DNA from: Pollenia angustigena
Lineage: Eukaryota > Arthropoda > Insecta > Diptera > Polleniidae
DNA length: 64,000 nucleotides
Assembly (NCBI GenBank): GCA_930367215.1
Contig: OV884059.1
Span: 29,627,882-29,691,881 of the forward strand
Direction of reading: 5' to 3'
Shown piece by piece: positions 55,000 through 64,000 of the stretch (position 1 is the stretch's first letter; the number at the start of each line of letters is the position of its first letter). The notes beneath the pieces were generated by a model. That model saw nothing but the letters and a program-made list of their open reading frames with translations. It searched no databases and was not told where the DNA came from. A program made the position numbers and the translations under genes.

Positions 55000-57165
55000 A
55001 ATTCATTAAATTCCTATAATTTAAAAAAAAACAATGTTCTTCAAAAAGTCTAAAGGTCCATCTATAATATGCTTAAGTTGGCTTAAGCAACTGTGCAAAC
55101 TTATGCATATTATAGTTCAGCCTTAAGTCATATCTGAATATGAATTATATGAATCGTGTGATTTTATTCAAATTAACTTTTTATTTCAAAAATTAATTTG
55201 AACGTTGTGTTTTTATTTATTCGAATTAAATCCGGTTAACCGGTTATTTTGTATATGCTTAACCGAAAACCGGTTTTTTTAAAACACAACTATTCGGTTT
55301 TTGCAAAAAGTCGAATAATCGATCTCCCTACTACTTACATACATAAAATAAAAGGAAAAGTCAAAAAATTATTAACGATAAGGGGAATTTTTTGCCGAGA
55401 ACAATTTTTCACGTTAATATATTCTTCTTTGAATGAATTCTTTCCGTAGGAGTGCAAATACGTGAAAAGGGGGAAAAAATAGGAGGGGAAAATTATTCAC
55501 GATAGGGGTAAATGTCTTACAGAAATTTGAACGAAGTCAGAAATGTCTGATTCATACAACAACGGAGGATTTTACAGGCTTGGAAATTGCATTGTATCAA
55601 CTTAATTCCCTGGAAATGGTTTCCTTTTTTTGGGAATTGTTTTTTGTTTTCTGCAAAACTTAATGTTTCCAAAAATTTATTGCATTTTTTAAATGCCGGG
55701 ACAGTTATTGTGTGTCTACTTAAAAAAAAAAAAAAAACGTTAAACCCTTTTAACGAACAAATTTTACACCCATAAACATTTATCTGTCTTCCCGCTTCTT
55801 AATTTTATTGAACTGCTTTTTTAAGGAAATTAAAAAGTAAAAATGGAATAAGTTAATTCCTTTTAAGGTACATACAGACAACAACTAGTTTATACATAGA
55901 ATTTACAAATGTATCAATGCACTTAAACTTTTTAAAACGAATTTTATTATTGTCTGATGATAAACATTTTTCTAAAACAAAAAAAAATAGTATTTGAATG
56001 TTTAAAAAAACCAAAGGTTTCTGTTTTTTAGTTAAAAATAAAAGTGAAAACAAAACTAAAGCTAACAAAAAAAAAACCACTTTATCTATAAAACTATGCT
56101 AAACCTAAATTTATTTTATAATATTTACCCTCCAGTCAACAAAATGTAACTACCAAAAGCCTTTAATTTATTTACACAAGACTAAAGTTTAACAAAATAA
56201 AAACAAAAACAATTTTAAAACTATACAATAACAAAGATTAAAAAGAAATATTAATTAAAACTAATGATTCTTAACAAAAAACCAAATGAAAAAAAAATTA
56301 AAATTATTGTAAGTCAAAAGCATCCAAACCATTTTAACAAAACATTATTAACTTAATTAAACTTATATTTAACATAAATATGAAACAAGAAAACAAATTT
56401 AAGTGTCTAGTATTAAATCATATTCAGAAAAAATTAAATTATATTAAACATAAAAAAAAAACATCAAACAACTAAACTTTAAATTATTTCGGAAAGAAAG
56501 GAACTTAAGTTTCTCTTAAAAGATTAAAAAAATTGGGCAGGATATAAAATAAAATGTTTTAATCAAGAGAAATCAGAAATTAATGAAAATTTGTAACGGT
56601 ATAAAAAGATATGCCGCCAGTGATTGTTTCGTCAAAACAAAAAGAGAAGAAACATGAAAAAAGTCATGCCTACTAATAATTTCCTATTGTTTCTTTAAAA
56701 TAAATCAGCATTTAATTTACTTATAAAAAATAACAAAACAAATACAATTAAATTAAATTAAAAAAATTATTAATTTTAGTGAAAATTGTAAAATCAATAT
56801 AAAAAACAATAAAAAAATACTGCATGTAATACAATAACTAATTCTTATTAATTGATGGTTTGTTCAATTGATTAATGATCGATCACACTTATGACAAATA
56901 AATCCACACAAAAAACTACCAAAAAAATAAGAAAATAAATTCTCTTAAAAACTAAAATAAAATGTGTGACAAATAAATAAACAAACATCATTTCATCTTT
57001 AAACGTAAACAAAAAACCACATAAATAACATTTAAACAAATCTAAAAAAATGATCATTAAATAGAAAACAAACACTTTAACATAAAGAGCAGTTAAAAAT
57101 CAATCAATCAATCACTTTAATAAAAATCAATATGAAAATCTTAAACAAAACTTAGTTTTATTTTA
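55000..57165. other. AT-rich intergenic DNA
   Basis: Apart from the hairpin-family end fragment at 55488-55506, nothing is recognised. The segment 55850-57160 is extremely A-rich on the + strand. Long Phe/Leu-rich minus-strand frames there are composition artefacts. Confidence 0.55.
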
Positions 57166-57277
57166 ATGGGTGATTTTTTAGCTATTATCTCTTTGGCAAC
57201 ACTGGTTTAAACAGCTGACGCACGTTTCGTGTTTTGTTTCACTGTCAAACATCTTCAGTTTGGTCTATAATTTAACC

Positions 57278-58842
57278 ATGAATCGTCTTACAAACGAACA
57301 ACGCTTGCAAACACAGAATACACAGAACTGTAAAAAGTGACGTATGAAAAAGGACCAAATCAGTTGCGAGGGTAGCTTTCGAAGAACGAGACAGAAAGCT
57401 TTTTTTGATAGTGAAGTGGCAAGGTGTAAAAACAGGCCGCAACAATCAACACAAATGGCGTGATCAAAACAAAAATAACAAAACACAAACCACGTTAAAC
57501 AAATGCCTTAGTTCAACAAACGATCACTCAAAATATTATGTAGTTAAATTCAAACGAAAATTCATTTTAAACAACTTAAAATTCACTTAAAAAACGGATC
57601 ATTTACATTTCATTTAAAACAAATGATTTGAACATTCATTTTTTAATTTTTTATTTATTGAACATCATATTCCTTAAAATTAAATGATTTTTACTATTAA
57701 AAAATATATATTAAACGACAAAAATAAAACTACATAACAAAATAAATACGATAAAACATTATTTTTTTGTAGTTTGTTTTTTGAATAACAAACATAAATG
57801 TTAAAAAATAAAATTATTCGAAAAATAACTATATTTTTATTCAATTTTAACAGAACAGAAAACGAATTTAATAACCCACAATCAGTTACTGTAATTATTT
57901 TATAAGTGTTGTTTTTTGTGCGAAAAAAATGTATTTAGTAATATTGTTTTGTTTTATAATGTTATTTACTTACTTAAATATTATTTACTCGTGTTATGGT
58001 GAACTTAAAAGTTAATTTTTACAACAGTTTTGTAAATAAATCTTAACTAAATAAATTTGTGTTCATTGTATTGCGGCATAGAAGATGATGAAAAGAGAAA
58101 TGCAAAAGGGCAGCTTTCTTTGAAAGAGACAAAAAAAACGCAAAATCTTCCGTCTCGCGACAGTTCTGTGTATTCTGTGCTTGCAAATTAGTGAATTTTA
58201 TTATCAAAATGCGTGCTCTGTTAAGAAAGTTCATCGCGCGCTTCTTGTGTTCAGCGTCGAAGCTCATTTTTGGCTCAATGGGTACGTTAATAACCAGAAT
58301 TGTCGATTTTGGAGTGAAGATCAGCCAGAAGCATTGCAAGAGCTACCAATGCATCCAGAAAAAGTCACAGTTTGGTGCGGTTTATGGGCTGATGGCATCA
58401 TTGGACCGTACTTCTTCAAAGATGATGCGAATTGTAACATAACTGTGAATGGTGAGCGTTACCGTGAGATGATATCTAACTTTTTTTTGCCCAAACTGCA
58501 AGAGCTTGACTTGCATGACATGTGGTTTCAACAAGACGGTGCCACATGCCACACAGCACGCTTAACAATGGGCTTATTGAGAGGCAAGTTCGGTGAACAT
58601 TTTATTTCACGTTCGGGACCGGTCAATTGGCCGCCTAGATCGTGCGATTTAACGCCTTTAGACTATTTTTTGTGGGGCTATGTTAAAGCTCATGTCTATA
58701 CACACATGTCCGCTTCAATTGACGCATTTCATTCATGAGATACCGGCTGAAAAGTTGGAAAGAGTATGCCAAAATTGGACTAAGACAATAGACCATTTGA
58801 GGCGCAGTCACGGTCAACATTTGCATGAAATAATCTTCAAAC
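57278..58842 (+). pseudogene. Mariner (DD41D) transposase, deletion derivative split by an insertion
   Basis: ATG at 57278 begins MNRLTNEQRL and is cut at 57303 by the nested element; reading resumes after 58187. The segment has RALL joined to VFSVEAHFWLNGY, the same junction as copy B1, with Val at the first catalytic position. The second and third Asp are present in QQDGATCHTA and CDLTPLDYFLWGY with 41 residues between. A roughly 20-bp deletion near 58728, between short GCATT repeats, shifts the frame. The final HLHEIIFKH lies in another frame, and its usual stop codon has changed. Confidence 0.88.
57312..58179. mobile_element. hAT-like MITE with perfect 19-bp TIR inside mariner B2
   Basis: CACAGAATACACAGAACTG at 57312 and its exact complement ending at 58179 bound an 868-bp element. 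A perfect 8-bp duplication CTTGCAAA flanks it (57304-57311 and 58180-58187). The mariner copy B1 supplies the empty site. GAACGAGACAGAAAGCTTT and GCAGCTTTCTTTGAAAGAGA are subterminal inverted segments. It has no transposase and is clearly younger than the mariner. Confidence 0.93.
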
Positions 58843-58949
58843 ATTCAATTATATGGACCGTACTATCGATTCAAATAAAGAGTTCATGCATTTTTCTGAA
58901 TTTTATGTGTTTTTTTAACTTTCCTATAGCTCTTAAAAATCACCCGATA

Positions 58950-59859
58950 GCAATTACTACGAAAGATCACCACAAGTCATTATCAATAAAATCTATTTTC
59001 TTGTTACTTACAGGTCAATTAAAACCCTGTTCTTTGTATTAGATCACAATCTGCGCATGTATAGAGAAAAATATTACTTTAAAAAATTTTCATTTAAAAA
59101 AAATGGCATATTTTTTCTAATTGAAATTCATACAAAAAACGATGTTGTCACTTTTTGACCTTAAAAGAGAGAATTTTTTTTTAAATAAGAGATAAGAGTT
59201 TTCTAAAAAAAACAAAAATAAACAAAATAAGTAATAACAACAGTGATGGCAACTTTTTTAACAAAAGTGTACAATTTTCAATCAACCAAAAATAACGGTT
59301 AAATTTAACTTCCTTAACTTAATTTACTTGCTCTCTTTACCATTCATTCTCTTTTTCTCTGCCTTTAACTTTTGAGTGAATTTCTAAGCTTAAAATTGTT
59401 TAATAAAACTTGTTTAAAGCTTAAAAAAAAAACAAAACCAAGCAAACAACAACAAACTTAATACATACATTTGTATGTATGTATAATGTGCAAATAAAAC
59501 AAGAAACACAAAAATAACCATTTAGGCACAACGGGCCTTAAAACACCCTTTTCAATACACAAAACATCAATTAAGCATACTTTTATCATTCCCTTCATAG
59601 AGACAAACTCATTATACCTTTTGAATTCAAGTAGGGGTAACGACAAACAAAAATTGAGATCAATATATTTTAAGTAATCACTTGCTAACTATGACTAAGA
59701 TGTCTGAGCTTGTATTTAGTTTGAGTAAAACATTTGGCGCATTAACAACGTATCTTGTCTTGTCTACGTTTACAGGAGAGTTAGTTTTTGTCTTCATGAA
59801 TTGTTAAAACATTAAAAATAAATCAATAACGAAAATAAGAAAAAAAAAAAACATTAAAA
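58950..59859 (+). promoter_or_regulatory. Presumed upstream region of the EndoU gene
   Basis: This AT-rich stretch precedes the EndoU start codon. I see no convincing TATA box and initiator pair. Candidate 5' untranslated sequence directly before the ATG is A-rich (AAAAAAAAAAACATTAAAAATG), a favourable start context for flies. Confidence 0.35.
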
Positions 59860-62225
59860 ATGTTATTAAAGCCTTCAAAATTAACAACATTATTGTTGGT
59901 TTTAATTTTGTGCGTGATTCAGTGCGAAATTACAGGTAAATTTCAAAATATTTTTGGGACAATACCCATTTTATATAAAACAAAAAAAGAAAAAATTGGT
60001 ATTTATACAACAAAAGATGACCCTAATTCTTATCAATTATTTTCCTAGAATTTTTAATTAGAATTTAAAAATTTTTTAATCAACAGCTTCATATAAAACT
60101 GAAGTAGAAATTACGCCAGCACCTCCCGAGGAGCCTACCACTAAGAAGTCTGGTTTCTTTGGTGGTTTTAAGAAATGGTTTGGTGGCGGTTCTTCTCAAA
60201 CTACTATGGATCCTTTACTAGAGGTAACTACAGCTAAGCCAGCCGTTCCACTTCCGGCCCAAAATCCCAAAGTACCAACATCCACCAGTTATAACCAAAA
60301 GCCACCTCCATTAGTTATATCAAATGCGCCTTTAGTACCCTTGGGCCCACGTCCTGATACACCCTCAAGTTCGCCATTTGGTGCTGGTGCCCCTCAATGG
60401 CCCCAGGCTAATAATAATGCTGCTGCTGCTACCTCCACTACGTCGACACCTTCTAGCTCATTTGGTGGAAAACCACAAAGTCCTTCTCAATGGCCTCAAC
60501 CACATCCAGTAGGAGGTGTTTTATCTACCTCTACCTCTACTACTACCTTGAAACCTTCATTCAAGCAAAACAGCCATAATATACAAAACAATTTGCCAAG
60601 ACCAGGCGTTGGTGCAGGTGCAGGGCAACCTAGTTTGCCACCCGGTTTCGCTCCTTACCATCCACCTAAGGCCCAGCCTTCTGGTTTGGATTTAAGTTAT
60701 GGTGGAGGATTTAATACAGGTGTACGTCCTCAGCAGGGGGGGAGACCTGGTTCTGGCTTAGCTCCGAACACTACCCCTTCGACCTCCTCTACAACTACCA
60801 CAACAACTACAGCACGCCCCCAGCAACCGGATTTTGACTTGCGTGGTGGATATGATACGAAAAAACCGGCTTCTCCTCAGACAGGAAAGGAAGATTTCCC
60901 TACTTTGCCTGCACCCAGAAGACCATCTGTAAAGGAAGACTTTCCCGATTTACCTACACCAAAATCTCCCAGCCCCACACCATCTTCACCCTCTTTACCA
61001 TCAGCCTGGAATAAACCTTTACCTGCTCCCGTTGGAGTGCCCACAAAAACTCCTAGTCCCACACCATCCAATCCATCTTCACCTTCAGCCTGGAATACAC
61101 CTTTACCAACACCCGCTGGTGTGCCTTCAAGTACTTTATTGCCTAAGGCACCGACAGCAGGCACAAATAATGGTGGAGTATCTTTTGTTCCTCACACTGG
61201 TACCACTACAACTGTACGTCCTGGCTTTGAAAGTCAAGGCAACACTTTGGCTACCGATGATGAAATACGTTCTCTAACCGAAACTCTTTACACCAAAGAA
61301 GTTAACAGTCAGTTAAATTTGATCACAGTTAATCCTCAGGGAAAAACTAGATCCATTGATAGTACCGATGAAGCACCACAACCGTAAGTTAAAAAATGCA
61401 CATCCAATAAAAACAGTATTTAATAATTTATATTTCAAAGCCTTTTGGAAGTTGACTCCAATGCTTTAGATTCCCCCATTATTGCCAAAATGCGATTGTT
61501 GTTTAATAACTATGAGCAAGACACGTCGACAAATGAACATGTTACACCTATTGAACGTAAAGAAGAAAATGATTTTGTAGATGCTGTCATGGGCACTAGT
61601 GTTATGAGGCAGGCCATGTTATTCCTACAAAATAAGGGTAAGCCAGGAGGTTTTAATTAGTAAAATTAACATTATTGAAACGTTTAACTGTTTTGAAAAG
61701 GTATTGTCACTCCTGATCCCAAGACACATCGTGATTTGGTCAAAGAATTGTGGTTTACACAATATTCTCGTGGCGGCGGCAAGATAGGCAGTTCCGGTTT
61801 TGAACATGTTTTTGTTAACGAAGTGAAGAATGGCACCATAATTGGTCTACACAACTGGGTGTATTTCTATGATGAGGAAAAGGCCGGTCATTTAGATTAC
61901 AAAGGTTATCTTAGTCAATTGGATTTGGGAAATGTAAGTAAAGAATGTCTTTTATTGTACTAATTTAATAAATATTTGTTGGTTCCTTTAGAAAGGCAAA
62001 GTTTTTAAAGTGCGTTTTAGCCATAACGGCTTGAACAAACCCGTTAACACATTGTTCATTGGCACCTCACCCGAATTGGAGATGGCTTTGTATACGGTGT
62101 GCTTTAAATTGAGACCCGATCGCACTTGCCCTGTTTCTTTAGCTAACAATAAATTTGGCATTGTTACATATTCCTGGCGTTACCGTGGTAAAAGTTTAAT
62201 AGGAAGTGCATATCCAGAAATTTAG
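59860..62225 (+). CDS. Secreted EndoU-family endoribonuclease with a long Pro/Thr/Ser-rich N-terminal region
   Basis: EndoU enzymes cut RNA at uridines and leave 2',3'-cyclic phosphates. Exons are 59860-59935, 60087-61383, 61441-61637, 61701-61933 and 61992-62225, all with AG/GT boundaries and one frame, giving 678 aa. Residues 1-24 form a signal peptide (LLLVLILCVIQC). A KKSGFFGGFKKWFGGG segment follows, then about 350 low-complexity residues with two repeats of the type SPTPSxPSxPSAWNxPLP. The EndoU domain spans exons 2-5 from about residue 385. The catalytic-type residues are His in SSGFEHVFVNEVKNG, His in IGLHNWVYFYDEE and Lys in LDYKGYLSQL, ending near CPVSLANNKFGIVTYSW. Flies have related genes CG2145 and CG3303; I cannot say which is the ortholog. 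AATAAA lies at 62318. Confidence 0.93.
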
Positions 62226-63384
62226 AGAATTCTCTAATGATCCATTTTTATTTTGTAAATTGTTATGTGCATAAAATGATTAATTAATAATGGAATTAGT
62301 TCAATATGTGCTAATTTAATAAAAAGAGATTACATACATTTAAAAAATGTATGACAGAAGTTTTTCTTCAGTTTTGTTTAGGTGGATGAAGCAATTTAAA
62401 GTGCAGATACATTTTTGGGTTAAAGTTTTCAGTTGTATATGGCAAGACTTTTAGCGAAGACAACACAAGACAAACATATTTAATCAAAGACAACCAGTTA
62501 ATAAATAAGAACAAATATGGCAACTTCGTTTGTGAACTAAATTCGCCCTGTTCAAATTCTATTACCAAAATAACAACCGGTTCGAATTCAAAATGGTTTA
62601 AGTCTTTTCTGTTTACAAACAACGTCGATAATGCAGGTATCCTACTTGACATTCAGTGTGTCGGTAGCTGTAATTTTTTTTGGGGATAACGGTTTTTGTG
62701 GTTAGTAATGTTTTTTTTTTTATCTGCCGTGGAAATTTTTTCATTTTTATTTATGAGTTTATCAAAATTTTTCGCTAGTTAAGTTTATAAAATTCAGTTT
62801 CCTTTATTGGTTGTCTTTTTTATACCGGTAGACCGAGAGTTGGGAATTTAAATCAAAAGCAGGTCATGCAATTGCATGTTTTTTGTCTTTAGCCTGAGTG
62901 AGACCCACCCACAAAATGTCCAGAAAAATGGCATAAATTTGTTAGTGCATGTATTTGCATATTTTGTTATAAATGCATGTTTTACGTTATATTTAATAAT
63001 GGTAATGCCATCAAAAAAAACCTGAACTTGACGCGGTTTTAAAAAAGAATATGGATTAAAAAAATTGATACTAACTATGTTCATATTTTAAATTGTCCTT
63101 TCTCTATTCTACAAAGAAGTTTACATATATAAAATTCGCAGATTTCCAACGGACATTTTCAATGTTTTAAACTGTTTAAGACCATGTAGAATGAGTCTAG
63201 TGTGTGATAACTTAAAAAACTTTATTTATTTATAAAAATAAATCTTTATCTTTAGTTTTACTATTTTTAAAGTAGTTCTTACACTTTTTAAGATGCTTCA
63301 TACATTTTTACTAGTATAACTACTAGTATTACTGTCAAACTTTGTTATACGATTATAAATATGTATTATAAAACAATAATTTAA
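62226..63384. other. EndoU 3' UTR and intergenic DNA
   Basis: A polyadenylation signal AATAAA lies at 62318-62323. The rest is AT-rich with no recognised gene or element end. Confidence 0.55.
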
Positions 63385-63688
63385 AGCGGCTCATACACTT
63401 GCAATTAAATTGTTCAATTTAATGTATCGGCCAATGTGTATGTGATATTGGAAGGTGGCACAATAGGTTGGCAACAATCAAAAAACTTTTGATTTTTATT
63501 GCCCAACGAAAAGAAAGTGAAATGTGTTGGCAACATTGTACAACGCGGCTTATGTCATTATGTTATTCCTATAGGTTATGTTCACATTTTTATTGAATGA
63601 ATGAAACCATTGTGCGACTTATTGAATAATATAGGACAAAATGGAAATAATATGGTGAATATCATATACATACTATAATATTGCAAAA
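63385..63688. mobile_element. Harbinger-like MITE family V, right end damaged
   Basis: AGCGGCTCATACACTTGCAA at 63385, preceded by TAA, matches the complete copy at 52388-52709 through CATATACATACTATAATATTGCAA. The outer part of the right TIR (GTGTATGGGCCGCT) is missing and is replaced by TATCGATA-rich sequence. Confidence 0.8.
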
Positions 63689-63689
63689 G

Positions 63690-63760
63690 CTATCGATAGT
63701 AATGAAAACTATTGATGGTGATACGATAGTCAAACACCATCGATAGTATCGATACTGCTA
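63690..63760. promoter_or_regulatory. Cluster of TATCGATA (DRE/BEAF-type) motifs
   Basis: TATCGATA occurs at 63691-63698 and 63747-63754, with ATCGATAG at 63739-63746 and a variant ATACGATAG at 63721. In Drosophila, WATCGATW is the DRE core-promoter motif bound by DREF, and clustered CGATA is bound by the insulator protein BEAF-32. A gene starting beyond 64000 could use it. The cluster could instead belong to an unrecognised repeat. Confidence 0.45.
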
Positions 63761-64000
63761 CCGATGGGTTGTTTCAGACCACTAGCCAAAAGGCTATTGG
63801 CACAGAAAGCGACTGATTTAAGAGCCCTGTTAAAAAGATTTTTAATAAACAAATATTTTAACTAGATGGAACGATGAATTTCATACAAAATACACTTTGT
63901 TTCTTTGATTATATGACTTATTAAAAAAAGCAAACAAAGAAACACCCTGTTTTGCTGGACACAATTATTGGCAAAGCGTGGTTAAGCGCTTCAAGTTTTA

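Larger units (their letters stand above)
57166..58947 (+). mobile_element. DD41D-type mariner, internally deleted copy B2, split by a hAT-like element
   Basis: ATGGGTGATTTTTTAGCTAT at 57166 and AGCTCTTAAAAATCACCCGA ending at 58947 are the TIRs, flanked by TA (57164-57165 and 58948-58949). Removing the nested element and one 8-bp duplication leaves about 906 bp, close to copy B1 (about 929 bp). A further roughly 20-bp deletion separates them. Confidence 0.9.

Noticed and set aside
56872..57486. Membrane-protein-like minus-strand frames
   Set aside because: Hydrophobic Phe/Val/Leu translations are expected from A-rich + strand DNA, and the second overlaps mariner and hAT-like sequence.
1..64000. 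LTR retrotransposon or endogenous retrovirus
   Set aside because: No paired long direct repeats with primer-binding site and polypurine tract, and no gag/protease/integrase motifs, were recognised.

Overview
The window is nuclear DNA from a higher fly (Diptera, probably a calyptrate such as a blow fly or a muscid). It is very AT-rich and has spliceosomal introns with GTAAGT-type donors. The gene ends match fly PDE9 and fly EndoU proteins, and the intergenic DNA is packed with insect-type transposons. The species assignment is inference. I see no prokaryotic genes, no CRISPR array, no rRNA, and no tRNA gene that is not better read as a SINE.

Only two host protein-coding genes can be supported, both on the + strand. 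The first is the 3' end of a cGMP-specific phosphodiesterase 9 gene (Pde9). Four coding exons at 34789-37165 carry the end of the catalytic domain and a long low-complexity tail. Upstream catalytic exons were not recognised, so bases 1-34788 are either a very large intron or a mixture of intron and intergenic DNA. The Pde9 stop is a TGA followed by C, and the same frame stays open for 80 more codons to a TAA at 37406-37408, which makes it a stop-codon readthrough candidate. The second gene is a complete five-exon secreted EndoU-family endoribonuclease at 59860-62225 (678 aa), with a signal peptide and a long Pro/Thr/Ser-rich repeat region before the EndoU domain.

Everything else is transposon-derived or featureless AT-rich DNA. 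The mobile elements are mostly small and non-autonomous, and many are bounded by target-site duplications (TSDs) that can be read directly. Recognisable groups are DD41D-type mariner copies (0.9-1.8, 5.1-6.7, 9.4-10.1, 16.7-17.6, 51.3-51.6 and 57.2-58.9 kb), hAT-like elements with 8-bp TSDs, Harbinger-like elements with TAA TSDs, pogo-like elements with TA TSDs, a possible Mutator-like element with a 9-bp TSD, two degenerate LINEs, two tRNA-derived SINE copies, and a superfamily of structured repeats with ATACCCTnCACC-type ends.

The most striking feature is deep nesting. At 22.9-28.7 kb six elements are stacked inside one another. At 13.1-15.4 kb copies of one MITE family have jumped into each other and then received a hAT element. 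At 43.0-46.6 kb a palindromic hAT-like element sits in a structured repeat inside another hAT-like element. At 53.4-55.0 kb a SINE sits in a MITE inside a pogo-like element. These nests give a relative order of transposon activity. The best biological leads are the Pde9 readthrough candidate, the Phe at the PDE9-specific Tyr position, the structured-repeat superfamily, and the near-identical internal-deletion breakpoints in two DD41D mariner lineages.
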